From positions 62,001 through 126,000 of the forward strand of contig NZ_VCIX01000066.1 in assembly GCF_006345825.1 (NCBI RefSeq): a DNA stretch of 64,000 nucleotides. Reading direction: 5' to 3'. How positions within the stretch are numbered: position 1 is the first letter of the stretch; each line of letters begins with the position of its first letter. Positions 47,586-56,978 of the stretch are shown one piece after another. This stretch comes from Paenibacillus paridis (lineage in GTDB: Bacteria > Bacillota > Bacilli > Paenibacillales > Paenibacillaceae). The position numbers were made by a program, and so were the translations under genes. The notes below the pieces were generated by a model that ran no database searches, had not been told where the DNA came from, and saw only the letters and a list, made by a program, of their open reading frames with translations.

Positions 47586-48487
47586 GACTCTGGTTCATCA
47601 TCGCCCGTTTGCTGCAGGACAGCCACCTGCCTGAGCGCCTTGCACGCTTGTTCATAACGGAACCTTAAACCTTCGGTAATGCCGTATGTATCACGAATAT
47701 CGTCATCGTTCGCCGAGCCGTAAACGGTAAGAAGCAGCGTCAAATGCAGCGCAGCCGCAAAATAGTCAACTGTATCCTCGTCTTCCCTCAGCATCCAATG
47801 ATAAGCAGCCGTACCATACAAAAACTGCAAACTTTCCTTCCAAAGCTCTCTGGCAAAATGCGGCAAGGTCGGATCATCAACCTCAGCAACCTGCTCCGTC
47901 CGCTCCAATATCCGATTGACCGGCGATGGAAAATCGTCCATAGAAAGGGGCGTGGCGTCTAGCTCAAGCTCTACGGTCTCTCCCAGCCTCTCAAGCACCA
48001 GCGAGCCTTCCGCCCCCCGCTTGCGGAGGCATTGAAGCGCCTTAAACTGAACGACCGGGTGAACCTGCTGGGTAGCCAGCCAGTTCCTGATCGATTCATT
48101 CAGATCCGAAGATTGAATATAAGCAGCGCGTTCAAGGGCAAGTATTTGCTGATCGATCATCGGATGATTTTGCATAATGTAGATCACCTGATTTACGTAG
48201 GCTTCGTCCTGATCGGGAGGATTCAGCAGCTGCTCGCGTATCGCAGCTTCATCCTCTTCCTTATCAGGCGCCGCCACGAGAAAACCGGTGCCGTCCCCAC
48301 TATGTCCGTCCTCAGGGAAAGCCATGTCGAGCCATGTCAGAAGGCTGTCCCATTCTTCATAATGGCGCGCATCCTCGCCCTGGCATTGCAGCAAAAAGCG
48401 CAGCAATCCCTTGGCCTCCCCGTATTGCTCCGCTTCTAGCATACGGGTTAACTGTACCTGATAATGGTCCAGCATGCTAGGGAACAA
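47582..48487 (-). CDS. YsoA-like helical repeat protein
   Basis: A 301-residue soluble acidic protein, largely helical, with a helix-pair pattern that suggests TPR- or HEAT-like repeats (QVQLTRMLEAEQYGEAKGLLRFLL, in parts). In B. subtilis ysoA, a TPR protein of unknown function, lies upstream of tig; this gene has the same place and a similar length, so I infer relatedness. The start is TTG at 48487 with AAGGA about 10 nt upstream, or ATG 48475. No catalytic motif is seen. Confidence 0.7.
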   Translation of the reverse strand: MFPSMLDHYQVQLTRMLEAEQYGEAKGLLRFLLQCQGEDARHYEEWDSLLTWLDMAFPEDGHSGDGTGFLVAAPDKEEDEAAIREQLLNPPDQDEAYVNQVIYIMQNHPMIDQQILALERAAYIQSSDLNESIRNWLATQQVHPVVQFKALQCLRKRGAEGSLVLERLGETVELELDATPLSMDDFPSPVNRILERTEQVAEVDDPTLPHFARELWKESLQFLYGTAAYHWMLREDEDTVDYFAAALHLTLLLTVYGSANDDDIRDTYGITEGLRFRYEQACKALRQVAVLQQTGDDEPES

Positions 48488-48687
48488 GTAAACGTTATCC
48501 TTGTTGTCGCCTTGTGTGTCATTGGGAGTCGTAATGATAACACCGCCTTATGGTCACGCCGTTTGTTGATTCGTTCAATCTTGCGATCGATTATACCATG
48601 TACAAGCAAAAGAAAAAACAAATGTCGCATATGAACCGATCATAAATGCTATTTTACAATAAAAACTGTAGAAATATAAAAAAGGGC

Positions 48688-48717
48688 TTGCAATAAAATT
48701 ATTCCATGTGTTATATT
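48688..48717 (+). promoter_or_regulatory. Promoter of the tRNA-Arg gene
   Basis: TTGCAA at 48688-48693 and TATATT at 48712-48717, spacer 18 bp, ten bases before the tRNA 5' end. Confidence 0.55.
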
Positions 48718-48726
48718 ATTTCTTGT

Positions 48727-48803
<77 letters not shown>

Positions 48804-48818
48804 TTAACACTTCCATTT

Positions 48819-48845
48819 AAGCCACCTTAACGGGTGGCTTTTTTG
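48819..48845 (+). terminator. Terminator after tRNA-Arg
   Basis: AAGCCACC/GGTGGCTT with a 6-nt loop followed by six T in the plus direction. Confidence 0.88.
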
Positions 48846-48867
48846 TTGTAAAGCTCACTAAATAATA

Positions 48868-48907
48868 AAGGTTGCTTTCCGTATAATGCCTCGGAGAGCA
48901 ACCTTTT
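48868..48907 (-). terminator. Terminator after the HPP gene
   Basis: AGGTTGCT-TCCG pairs with CGGA-AGCAACCTTT with T-rich sequence on the minus side; it sits 6 bp past the HPP stop. T-runs on both sides allow bidirectional action. Confidence 0.7.
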
Positions 48908-48912
48908 CTTCG

Positions 48913-49383
48913 TTATTCTCGCTTCGCTGCTTTTGAAGAAAGCAGCTTGCGATAGCCATATGCTGCGAGTGCAATCAATACTGCGCCAAGCAATACCGGC
49001 GTGATCAAAAAAGACCAACCAGCGCCGCCCAGCATGACAACAAGCGGATCAGCTCCCGCAGGAGGATGCACTGTCCGCGTGTACTGCATTAGAAGGATGG
49101 ATAACCCAACGGAGAGCGCGAGCGACCAGATCGATGTCCCGAATAAATGAAGCATAACAAGACCTACCCCCGCGCTGATGACATGACCTCCTATGATGCT
49201 TCTTGCTTTGGCAAGCGGGCTATCCGGCAATATGAAAGCAATAACACAGCTGGCACCGAAAGGTGCCATGAGCAGCGAGATCGACATCACATCTCCTAGA
49301 AGCAATAGAATTGCAATGGCGATTGTTCCTCCAGCGGCTGCCGCAAGCGGCTTCCAATTCCATTTTACAGGCATTTGCCACAC
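48913..49383 (-). CDS. HPP family integral membrane protein
   Basis: A 156-residue protein with four or five membrane helices and the HPP signature RTVHPPAGADPL at about 105-116. Members are proposed transporters; a plant and cyanobacterial member has been linked to nitrite transport, but no substrate can be read here. The start may be at 49383 or at the ATG 49374. It is transcribed divergently from a LysR regulator, separated by about 105 bp, a classic regulator-target arrangement. Confidence 0.9.
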   Translation of the reverse strand: MWQMPVKWNWKPLAAAAGGTIAIAILLLLGDVMSISLLMAPFGASCVIAFILPDSPLAKARSIIGGHVISAGVGLVMLHLFGTSIWSLALSVGLSILLMQYTRTVHPPAGADPLVVMLGGAGWSFLITPVLLGAVLIALAAYGYRKLLSSKAAKRE

Positions 49384-49489
49384 CCCATTTCTCTTTATAA
49401 GACCTCATGCTATCATAGGCATAACCATTTTAATATTGAATGTTTACGATATGATGCATTTCAATTCGAAATACCTAAGGGGTGAAGGC
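49384..49489. promoter_or_regulatory. Divergent control region between HPP and LysR genes
   Basis: Short AT-rich spacer with back-to-back starts. An imperfect dyad ATGC-N8-GCAT is present at about 49409-49424 and could be a LysR-type T-N11-A operator. That assignment is a guess from position. Confidence 0.35.
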
Positions 49490-50383
49490 ATGCTGGAGTC
49501 ATGGGAAGGTCGGTTTTTCATTACGTTCGTTGCCGTATTGGAGGAGAAAAGCTTCAGCCGAGCCGCAAATCGGCTTGGATATGTGCAATCAACGATAACG
49601 TCGCATATCCGCCATTTGGAGAATGCGAGCGGCAAAAAGCTGTTTCACCGGCTGCCGCGCGGCGTGGAGCTAACGGAAGCCGGCATGCAGCTTGCTCCCT
49701 TTGCCTATCAATTCATTCAACTTGGGCAATCGCTTAAGGAAGCGCTGGAACCATCTGGTTCACCCTCAGGCATTGTGCGTATAGGGGCATTGGAGTCGTT
49801 TGCCATCTCCCATTTGCCGCGTTTCCTAACGGATTTTCTTCAACAATTTACGAAAATTAAGCTTCATTTAACCCCCGGCCTGCAAAATGATATTACTGCC
49901 CAGGTAGCAAACAGACGCATCGACCTTGGCATCGTGCCCAAGCCGCCTGACCGCGAGGATCTACGGTTCATGCCTCTATTGGAAGAGAAGCTCACGCTCA
50001 TTTGCTCACCTGCCATATCTGAACGCTTCGAACGGCTCGGGTGGAGTTCCTTATACGACTGCGCCTTCATCAGCTTCGGAGATCATTGCATTTACCATAC
50101 TTATGGGCGCTCCGTACTCGAGGAAGCTGATGTCACCCTTACAGATTACCTAACGTTCTCAAGCGTGGAATTAATGAAGCAAACGGTCGCCTGCGGTATG
50201 GGAATTGCTTTCGTGCCCGCTTCCAATATCGTTCAGGAGCTTGCTGCCGGGACGCTTGTCTCTTTACCCTACAGCCAGGATATCACCTTGACACACGGGA
50301 TCATTACTCCTAAGTCCATTGAACCGAACGCTGCATCGCAGGCCTTTATTTTGAAGCTGAGAGCATATTTCTCAGAAGATTAA
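49490..50383 (+). CDS. LysR family transcriptional regulator
   Basis: A 297-residue LTTR. The N-terminal winged helix-turn-helix is clear (FFITFVAVLEEKSFSRAANRLGY, then QSTITSHIRHLEN, then KKLFHRLPRGVELTEAG). The C-terminal half is a type 2 periplasmic-binding fold for the co-inducer. I place the start at ATG 49490, with AGGGGTG 6-8 nt upstream, since the frame open from 49193 runs through the divergent HPP gene. It probably controls the adjacent HPP gene; the effector is unknown. Confidence 0.93.
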   Translation: MLESWEGRFFITFVAVLEEKSFSRAANRLGYVQSTITSHIRHLENASGKKLFHRLPRGVELTEAGMQLAPFAYQFIQLGQSLKEALEPSGSPSGIVRIGALESFAISHLPRFLTDFLQQFTKIKLHLTPGLQNDITAQVANRRIDLGIVPKPPDREDLRFMPLLEEKLTLICSPAISERFERLGWSSLYDCAFISFGDHCIYHTYGRSVLEEADVTLTDYLTFSSVELMKQTVACGMGIAFVPASNIVQELAAGTLVSLPYSQDITLTHGIITPKSIEPNAASQAFILKLRAYFSED

Positions 50384-50395
50384 GTTTTTTCTAGA

Positions 50396-50452
50396 AAGAA
50401 AAAAGGGCGGTTTCTTGCGGTAAATAACCGTAAGAAACCGCCCCTTGTTTAT
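50396..50452. terminator. Bidirectional terminator between LysR and kinase genes
   Basis: GGGCGGTTTCTTGCGGT pairs with ACCGTAAGAAACCGCCC (one G-T), flanked by A/T runs on both sides, between two convergent genes. Confidence 0.88.
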
Positions 50453-50470
50453 TTAACGATGCCCAGTTGT

Positions 50471-51079
50471 TTAAACCGACAAGGTTGTTTGTTTTTCAGA
50501 AATAAATTGGAATAATTGCTCTGATTTCTCATCGGTAAGCTCGCCGCTGTTATCAAAGATATGCACAGAGGAGCTCGGTATATCCCAGTTGATTTGCGGG
50601 ACAAACTCGATCCTTTTCTCAAAATCGCCCCAATTATTCAGCTTCCACTGATCACGCTCGGTCTTTCTCCCAACAATGCGGTTCTTTTGCAGCTCCATAT
50701 CTTGAAGGGTCACAACGACAACCTTCACATCTACCGTTTGCAGCGTCAAGCCTGCCGCTTCGACTACCTCTTCGATCCATTGCTTATTTTTCAGTTCAGC
50801 CGTGAAGGGAGAAATCATAAACACATTCTGTCCGGCAGCCAAATTTTCAATGCATACATCCTTGGCCGTATCGTATTCCAAATCCCGCAAATGTTTTTTG
50901 TAATACGCTGAATCACGATCTCTCTTATCAAAGCCGTTAAGCTCCAAGATAGCTTCAACAAATCTGCCGCCAATCGTATCCCGGTCCAAAAATGCTGCAG
51001 AAATGCGCTCCGCCAGCTTCCTTGCTACTGTTGTCTTGCCTGTGCCTGCGACTCCGACGAAAAAAACCAACTTTTGCAA
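50471..51079 (-). CDS. P-loop kinase-like ATPase (AAA_33 type)
   Basis: A 202-residue nucleotide-binding protein. Walker A GVAGTGKTT is at 9-17, then DRDTIGGRF and a lid-like region near 150 (RIVGRKTERDQWKL). The layout matches zeta-toxin/chloramphenicol-phosphotransferase/shikimate-kinase-like small-molecule kinases. I cannot name the substrate. It is a lone gene with a terminator downstream; no antitoxin partner is visible, so a toxin role is not supported. Confidence 0.82.
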   Translation of the reverse strand: MQKLVFFVGVAGTGKTTVARKLAERISAAFLDRDTIGGRFVEAILELNGFDKRDRDSAYYKKHLRDLEYDTAKDVCIENLAAGQNVFMISPFTAELKNKQWIEEVVEAAGLTLQTVDVKVVVVTLQDMELQKNRIVGRKTERDQWKLNNWGDFEKRIEFVPQINWDIPSSSVHIFDNSGELTDEKSEQLFQFISEKQTTLSV

Positions 51080-51183
51080 AAGTAAAACCCTCCACTATTT
51101 TTTGTAGAAGTATATCACTTTTAAGATTGATTTAATAGATTAGAATGCCGCATGAAAATGAAAGCGCAGCACTATAGGATTCC

Positions 51184-51229
51184 AAAAAAAGATGCCTCGC
51201 AGCCCTTTCACTGACGAGACATCCTTCTT
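51184..51229 (-). terminator. Terminator after the small gene at 51244
   Basis: GATGTCTCGTCAG pairs with CTGCGAGGCATC (mismatches) followed by seven T on the minus strand. Confidence 0.8.
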
Positions 51230-51243
51230 CGTTCTGAACCAGG

Positions 51244-51582
51244 TCAGAGAAGCTGCATCGATTCAATATGACGCTTGGTTTCATCTGTACCGTACTCATA
51301 CAGCTTCTTGTAGACTTGCTGGATGAGTCCATCATATCCTGCATTGATTTGGCTGTCGCTTGCCGCGCCAAAAGGACTATGAGAGAAATGAAACATCTCT
51401 GCCTCATCCATACTGGAGAGCTCGTCAAACAGCTCGCGGAGCTTGATATGCTCCCTTTCATTTAAGCTGACCTCCAGCTCATAAGCTGCAGCTTGAGGGT
51501 CCTCTAATATTTGCCCTGCCTGAACCGATACGTAATAGGGCTTGCGTTCGCCGCCTGCTTCCAAATCTGCCAATACCCTCAT
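51244..51582 (-). CDS. Small hypothetical protein
   Basis: I do not recognise this 112-residue protein. It is acidic and soluble. An alpha/beta start (YYVSVQAGQILEDP) is followed by helices (LNEREHIKLRELFDELSSMDEAEMFHF and DGLIQQVYKKLYEYG, in parts). It is divergent from asnO by 132 bp. A terminator follows the stop, which supports it as a real gene. Confidence 0.7.
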   Translation of the reverse strand: MRVLADLEAGGERKPYYVSVQAGQILEDPQAAAYELEVSLNEREHIKLRELFDELSSMDEAEMFHFSHSPFGAASDSQINAGYDGLIQQVYKKLYEYGTDETKRHIESMQLL

Positions 51583-51714
51583 GCCCCTTCCCTGCTTGCT
51601 TCACTTTTGCAGCTTCCTATAGCATCCCCTGATGGACAGACATTTTATCCCTTTTTTCGCATATAACTGATATTATCGCTACTTTGAGACCAGCAAAAGA
51701 GAGGAATGAGATCG

Positions 51715-53559
51715 ATGTGTGGAATTACCGGCTGGATCGATTGGAACCGTGATCTGACTAAGCATAGTGAGAGCTTAGAAACGATGACTGACACCCTTGC
51801 ACCGCGCGGTCCCGACGCTTCCGGCACGTGGATATCAGCGCATTGCGCCCTGGGACATCGGCGTTTATCCGTCATTGACCCAGAGAACGGAGCTCAGCCG
51901 ATGATCCGCCATACCGGTGACGACAAATTTGTCATTGTTTATAACGGTGAATTGTATAACGCGCTCGAGCTGCGCAAGGAATTGGAAAGCAGGGGCAGAG
52001 CTTTTACGACAAACTGCGACACTGAGGTTCTTCTGGTCGCCTATATGGAATGGGGCAAAGGCTGCGTTGAGCGTTTTAATGGTATTTTCGCATTTGCCAT
52101 ATGGGATGTTGCCGAGCAAGAGCTGTTCCTCGCACGCGACCGGCTTGGCGTAAAGCCGTTATTTTATAGCACGCAGGACGGTTTGTTTATATTCGGATCG
52201 GAGCAGAAAGCCGTACTCGCCCATCCAGCTGTACAGCCTGAGGTAGGCGCTGAAGGGCTTGCTGAAATTTTCATTCTGGGTCCCGCCCGCACGCCCGGCC
52301 ATGGGGTATATAAGCAAATAAGCGAGCTGAGGCCAGGACGCTGCATAACGGTCAATCGCTCAGGCGTCAAGACGGTTACGTACTGGCAGCTTCAAAGCAG
52401 CCCCCACGGGCAGGATGTTGACGGCACCGCGGAACGTGTGCGCGAGCTGCTGCAGGATACGGTGGAACGCCAGCTCGTTTCCGACGTTCCGGTTTGCACA
52501 TTGCTCTCGGGCGGCCTGGATTCCAGCGCTCTGACGACGCTTGCCGTGCAGTATTACAATGATAACGGCCAAGGAAATGTCCACACGTATTCGGTGGATT
52601 ATACCGATAATGACAAGCATTTCAAAGCCCACGCCTTCCAGCCGAACAGCGATGCGCCATGGATCGAAAGAATGACCTCGCATCTGGGCACGGTTCATCA
52701 TCCGATCCAATTCGATACGCCGGAGCTCGTAGGCGCATTAAGAGCAGCGACTCTGGCGCGGGATTTGCCCGGAATGGCCGATGTTGATGCTTCCTTGCTG
52801 CTCTTCTGCCATGAGATCAAGAAGGACGCCACGGTTGCTATATCAGGCGAGGCGGCGGATGAAATCTTCGGCGGCTATCCCTGGTTTCACCGAGAAGAGG
52901 CACTGAACGCAAATACGTTCCCATGGTCGCTCGCATCAGCGATGCGCGCAGACCTGCTTGCTCCCGACGTTGCTGCCTGGATCAAGCCGCTGGACTACAT
53001 CGGAGACCGGTACGCGCAAGCGATAGCCGAGGTCCCGCATTTGGATGGCGAAAGCGAGCAGCTGCGCAAGATGCGGCAAATGTCTTATTTAAACATTACG
53101 CGCTTCATGCCTACGCTGCTGGACCGCAAAGACCGCATGAGCATGGCTGCTGGGCTTGAGGTGCGCGTTCCCTTTTGCGATCATCGCCTGGTGGAATACG
53201 TATGGAACATCCCTTGGGAAATTAAAACCTCGGGCGACCGGGAAAAAGGCATCTTGCGCAAGGCGCTGCGCGGCGTGCTTCCTGAGGATGTCCTGACACG
53301 CAAAAAGAGTCCGTACCCCAAAACGCATAATCCAAATTATTTGGCTGCCGTCAAAGGACTGCTGCTGGACGTGCTGAATGACCCAAGCTCCCCGCTCCTT
53401 CCATTGATTAATGTCAAAAAGGTTAGAGAGCTTGCGGAGTCCGATTCCGCCAAATCGAATATTCCTTGGTTCGGGCAATTGATGTCCGGCCCTCAGCTGT
53501 TTGCCTATTTGTATCAAGTCAACCTTTGGCTGAAGCAATATAAAGTAGTCATCGGCTGA
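51715..53559 (+). CDS. asnO: Asparagine synthetase (glutamine-hydrolysing), AsnO type
   Basis: Converts aspartate, glutamine and ATP to asparagine. The N-terminal glutaminase needs Cys directly after Met; that fixes the start at ATG 51715 (MCGITGWIDW) although the frame opens at 51706. Other glutaminase residues (RRLSVID, YNGELYNALELR) are intact. The synthetase domain has the PP-loop LLSGGLDSSALT. At 614 residues it matches B. subtilis AsnO (YisO), the sporulation paralogue, in length; assignment to AsnO rather than AsnB is inferred. Confidence 0.93.
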   Translation: MCGITGWIDWNRDLTKHSESLETMTDTLAPRGPDASGTWISAHCALGHRRLSVIDPENGAQPMIRHTGDDKFVIVYNGELYNALELRKELESRGRAFTTNCDTEVLLVAYMEWGKGCVERFNGIFAFAIWDVAEQELFLARDRLGVKPLFYSTQDGLFIFGSEQKAVLAHPAVQPEVGAEGLAEIFILGPARTPGHGVYKQISELRPGRCITVNRSGVKTVTYWQLQSSPHGQDVDGTAERVRELLQDTVERQLVSDVPVCTLLSGGLDSSALTTLAVQYYNDNGQGNVHTYSVDYTDNDKHFKAHAFQPNSDAPWIERMTSHLGTVHHPIQFDTPELVGALRAATLARDLPGMADVDASLLLFCHEIKKDATVAISGEAADEIFGGYPWFHREEALNANTFPWSLASAMRADLLAPDVAAWIKPLDYIGDRYAQAIAEVPHLDGESEQLRKMRQMSYLNITRFMPTLLDRKDRMSMAAGLEVRVPFCDHRLVEYVWNIPWEIKTSGDREKGILRKALRGVLPEDVLTRKKSPYPKTHNPNYLAAVKGLLLDVLNDPSSPLLPLINVKKVRELAESDSAKSNIPWFGQLMSGPQLFAYLYQVNLWLKQYKVVIG

Positions 53560-53589
53560 CGTTTTCCCTTCCATTATATAGGATGCCGC

Positions 53590-53643
53590 AAAAAAACACC
53601 CCCATGGCCGAGCCGGATAAACCGTCTCAGCCATGGGGGTGTT
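53590..53643. terminator. Bidirectional terminator between asnO and rdgB
   Basis: AACACCCCCATGGC pairs with GCCATGGGGGTGTT with an inner CGG/CCG pairing, between convergent genes; T-runs on the minus side, weaker on the plus side. Confidence 0.9.
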
Positions 53644-53662
53644 ATATGTTCTTTTTATTCTA

Positions 53663-54325
53663 TCATGCTTGCTCCAACTGTGGCAGCAAACGCTTCAAGG
53701 CTGCCCCGCGATGGCTGATCTGCTGCTTTTCTTCCTTGGACAGCTCGGCCATGCCACGGCTTAGCTCAGGCAGCCAAAACAATGGATCATAGCCGAAGCC
53801 ACCCGTGCCATGCGGCAAATCGGTGATGACGCCATCGACCGTACCCTCCGCTTCAACGAACAGTCCAGTTGCCGGATCATACAGAGCTAACGCACATACG
53901 AACTGCGCATCGCTCAGCTTCTGCGAGCCATCGGGCAGCTGACCTAAATCAGCCAGCTTCTGGTTCTCCTGCAATTGTTTAAGCTCGCGGACCAGCTTGG
54001 CGTTATTATCGCTGTCCGAAGCTTTCTCGCCTGCATAGCGGGCGGAATATACGCCTGGTTCTCCGTTTAATGCAAAGACGCGCAGTCCTGAATCATCCGC
54101 AAGCACGGGGACACCCAGCGCATCGCCCGTCGTCTTTGCCTTAATGCGGGCGTTAGCCATAAACGTATCGCCGTCCTCGACAATGTCCGGGATTTGCGGA
54201 TAATCGAGCAAGCTAGCGGTATTTTTGCCCAGCTTCTCAAGCGCGAATGCGAATTCCTTTACTTTTCCGGCATTTTTGGTAGCTACAACGATAACATCAT
54301 GGGACAAAACTGAATGCTTAGCCAT
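53663..54325 (-). CDS. rdgB: XTP/dITP diphosphatase (RdgB/HAM1 family)
   Basis: Hydrolyses non-canonical purine nucleoside triphosphates. The substrate motif TKNAGKVKEF is at about 15-24, DDSGLRVFALNGEPGVYSARYAG follows at about 76, and GTGGFGYDPLFWLPE at about 172. Length is 220 residues, slightly long. It is 5 bp after rph in the same direction, as in B. subtilis (rph-ysnA). Confidence 0.96.
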   Translation of the reverse strand: MAKHSVLSHDVIVVATKNAGKVKEFAFALEKLGKNTASLLDYPQIPDIVEDGDTFMANARIKAKTTGDALGVPVLADDSGLRVFALNGEPGVYSARYAGEKASDSDNNAKLVRELKQLQENQKLADLGQLPDGSQKLSDAQFVCALALYDPATGLFVEAEGTVDGVITDLPHGTGGFGYDPLFWLPELSRGMAELSKEEKQQISHRGAALKRLLPQLEQA

Positions 54326-54330
54326 TGTTG

Positions 54331-55068
54331 CTAGCCTCCTATGCGGGCTGCGAGCGGTCCAAGCACTTCCTTCTGCTTGCCGATCAGCTCCGCGATGCCC
54401 GCTTCTCCAAGCGCAAGCAGTTGGTTAAGCTCTTCCCTCGAAAACGGAGCTTCCTCGCCTGTACCCTGTACCTCAACAAATTTGCCTCCGCCCGTCATAA
54501 CAACGTTCATATCGACCTTGGCTTTGGAATCTTCCTCGTAATTTAGGTCAAGCAAGGCTTTCTCCTGAATAACACCAACGCTTACGGACGCCAAAAAATC
54601 AGTAATGGGGTATCTTGCGAACTGTACTTTTTCGGTCAGCTTGTTCACGGCGATTGCCAGAGCAATAAACGCGCCAGTGATCGACGTCGTACGAGTTCCT
54701 CCATCGGCTTGAATAACGTCGCAATCCAGCGTAATCGTCCGCTCTCCGAGCGCCTGCAAATCGACGACGGAGCGAAGGGCCCGCCCAATTAGGCGCTGAA
54801 TCTCCATCGTCCGACCTGTGAGCTTGCCCTTGGCTGCTTCACGAATGTTCCGCGTGTGCGTTGCGCGTGGCAGCATCGCATACTCCGCATTAATCCACCC
54901 TTTTCCCTGTCCCTTCATGAAAGGAGGAACCCGCTCTTCAATACTTGCTGTACAGATGACCTTCGTCTCTCCTACTTCAATAAGGACCGAGCCCTCCGCG
55001 TATTTATTCACACCTGTCGTTATCGTTACCGGCCGAAGCTGGTTCGGTTGCCGTCCGTCGTTTCTCAT
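54331..55068 (-). CDS. rph: Ribonuclease PH
   Basis: Phosphorolytic 3' trimming of tRNA precursors. It begins [19 protein letters not shown], the family opening, with [16 protein letters not shown] and the core [16 protein letters not shown] 55068 gives 245 residues, the normal length, and AGGAGG is 8 nt upstream; the frame open to 55122 is not used. Unlike the gerM-rph fusion unit of B. subtilis, a terminator lies between gerM and rph here. Confidence 0.96.
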   Translation of the reverse strand: MRNDGRQPNQLRPVTITTGVNKYAEGSVLIEVGETKVICTASIEERVPPFMKGQGKGWINAEYAMLPRATHTRNIREAAKGKLTGRTMEIQRLIGRALRSVVDLQALGERTITLDCDVIQADGGTRTTSITGAFIALAIAVNKLTEKVQFARYPITDFLASVSVGVIQEKALLDLNYEEDSKAKVDMNVVMTGGGKFVEVQGTGEEAPFSREELNQLLALGEAGIAELIGKQKEVLGPLAARIGG

Positions 55069-55183
55069 GCTCATTTCCTCCTGAGTCAAACATTGTATTA
55101 TTAGAAAAATGCTCCATCCCATCCAACAATCCTTCCTATTTTAACAAAGTAAAAGTCGAATTGCATCTGTAGGCCTATAAAAA

Positions 55184-55224
55184 GAAAAAAACCGCCCAAA
55201 GGAATCTCCTTTGGAACGGCTTCT
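55184..55224 (-). terminator. Terminator between gerM and rph
   Basis: GCCGTTCCAAAGGAG pairs with CTTTGGGCGGT and is followed by seven T on the minus strand. It should reduce read-through from gerM to rph. Confidence 0.85.
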
Positions 55225-55247
55225 TCTTTTCTATTGATGTGATGATG

Positions 55248-56300
55248 TCAGGATTTGATGGCATTTACATGGTGCGGTCTGCCTACCGGCTCGCTGTAGG
55301 AATTGTTATTCAAGTCTACGACATTCGACTCGCCGTTTACTTTAATCTGTACCGATGTCGCATCCGAATTTTCCGTCACCGACAGCACAAGCGCCTGCAG
55401 CATTTCTGTCGGAAGCTTTTCGCCGCCTAGATAGCCCTCATCCTCCAAATCCACTGTAACGACATCTCCGTCCTGCACAATGTTTTTCACTTGTACGTCA
55501 GGGAGAATGACGCTGGTAAGTTCTTTTTTGTTAAGCGGACCCGAGATAAGCTGTTCAAGTGCCGCTTGGGTAGGCGAAGACGAACGGGCAACAAGACGAG
55601 TGACCGGAACATAATACTGCTCGTCGCTTAACGTCTGTGCCGAGAAATAGAGCGTAACCGGCGTCGACTGTGCGTAATTCACACCTTCGGCAGCTTCAAT
55701 GTTAATCCCAACTGCGCGAGTCAATTTATCGTCAAGCGGGAAGCCATCTTGAGGCATCTCGGGTAGCTTCGCCCCTTCATACCAGATTTCAACCCCTTCA
55801 ATTCCTGTCATAGCGGTTAGTGTCCATGTGATTGCCTCTACGATCGTTCTCTCATCTTGTGGGTTATAGCTGGCAAAGGGCTCCGAAAACTCAACGGTGG
55901 CAAGCTTTTGTTCCTTGTCATATTTATACGATTTAATTTGTGTTCCTTGCGGAATCACCGCGCGGAAATCCTCAGGCAGCTGGCTCGCGTACGCTCCATT
56001 CTCTACCATCATTTCAAGTGCTTTTTGGGCAGCTACTTCATTTGTGCCCAGTGTTGTTTGCAGGGAGATTGGAGCTAGATAGCCATTACGATCCTCCAAA
56101 TATACCGTCATTTGCGTATCTCCGCCGGGAAGCACAGCCTGTCCGGTTTCTGCGCCGTCCACGCCTTCCTTTACCTCAACCTGCGGCGGATCGATTGACT
56201 TGCTTGTCTCTTGCGAGAACAACCCGCAGCCAGCGGTAAGAATGGGCAGAACCAACACTCCAGAAAGAACAGCACCCCTAATCCATCTTTTTTGAACCAT
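55248..56300 (-). CDS. gerM: Spore germination/sporulation lipoprotein GerM
   Basis: Secreted lipoprotein needed for spore cortex and germination in B. subtilis. Signal peptide with the lipobox LTAGC (Cys25), then two GerMN domains at about 75-195 and 215-335 (each with a VTLYF/VTVYL strand and a helix holding GPLN- or ENGAY-like turns). Length is 350 residues. The next genes rph and rdgB are in the same order as in B. subtilis. Confidence 0.93.
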   Translation of the reverse strand: MVQKRWIRGAVLSGVLVLPILTAGCGLFSQETSKSIDPPQVEVKEGVDGAETGQAVLPGGDTQMTVYLEDRNGYLAPISLQTTLGTNEVAAQKALEMMVENGAYASQLPEDFRAVIPQGTQIKSYKYDKEQKLATVEFSEPFASYNPQDERTIVEAITWTLTAMTGIEGVEIWYEGAKLPEMPQDGFPLDDKLTRAVGINIEAAEGVNYAQSTPVTLYFSAQTLSDEQYYVPVTRLVARSSSPTQAALEQLISGPLNKKELTSVILPDVQVKNIVQDGDVVTVDLEDEGYLGGEKLPTEMLQALVLSVTENSDATSVQIKVNGESNVVDLNNNSYSEPVGRPHHVNAIKS

Positions 56301-56431
56301 ATTGACCTTTCCTCCCTAATCAAGTTTTGCCTGGCGGCTTTGTACAACTCCTTATTTGTAGTACTATGTATACGAGCCCTTCCCTTTTTTAGACCAGTTT
56401 TGTCCATAAAATCCTAAGGGGGAATAAAAAC

Positions 56432-56971
56432 ATGTCCAATCCCGAAATTTATAGCCTAAACAGCCGCAAAGTGGCCGAGGCGACAGACGAATGGCTCCTC
56501 AAACGCGGAGTAACGAAGCTGGCTATCGCCGAGCTTGTGCATTTTTTGCAAAAAGACTATTTCCCTGGCTTAACGCCTGAGGATTGCATCGTCCATATTG
56601 ATGCCGTCCTATCGAAGCGCGAGGTGCAAAACGCCGTATTGACCGGCATCCAGCTCGATATTCTCGCCGAGGAAGGCAAGCTAATGGCTCCGCTGCAGGA
56701 TATGATCAAGCACGACGAGAGCCTTTATGGATGCGATGAAATTTTGGCATTGTCCATTGTCAATGTGTATGGCAGCATCGGGTTTACGAATTTCGGTTAT
56801 GTCGATAAGCTGAAGCCCGGCATTCTCGTTAAGCTCAACGACAAAGCCGACGGTGAAATCCATACGTTCTTGGACGATATCGTTGGAGCTATCGCAGCAT
56901 CGGCTGCAAGCCGGATGGCCCATCGCAGACAAGCAGAGCGCGAAGGCGTTACACAGCCTCCGCTGGATTAG
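56432..56971 (+). CDS. pgpA: Phosphatidylglycerophosphatase A-like protein (YutG)
   Basis: A PgpA-family soluble protein. Its 179 residues contain AIAELVHFLQKDYFPGLT, LSKREVQNAVLTGIQLD, LALSIVNVYGSIGFTNFGY and THFLDDIVGAIA-type ending (HTFLDDIVGAIAASAASR), all typical of B. subtilis YutG. Its active-site residues (Asp pair in DDIVG, Glu/Asn in the second helix) appear present. It acts in phosphatidylglycerol synthesis. A 40-bp tandem repeat begins just after its stop. Confidence 0.9.
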   Translation: MSNPEIYSLNSRKVAEATDEWLLKRGVTKLAIAELVHFLQKDYFPGLTPEDCIVHIDAVLSKREVQNAVLTGIQLDILAEEGKLMAPLQDMIKHDESLYGCDEILALSIVNVYGSIGFTNFGYVDKLKPGILVKLNDKADGEIHTFLDDIVGAIAASAASRMAHRRQAEREGVTQPPLD

Positions 56972-56978
56972 CTAGAAA

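Noticed and set aside
49193..49489. N-terminal extension of the LysR regulator
   Set aside because: It is the antisense of the divergent HPP gene; the HTH domain begins right after ATG 49490.
50471..51079. Zeta-toxin of a toxin-antitoxin pair
   Set aside because: The P-loop kinase has a zeta-like layout but no small antitoxin gene is adjacent.
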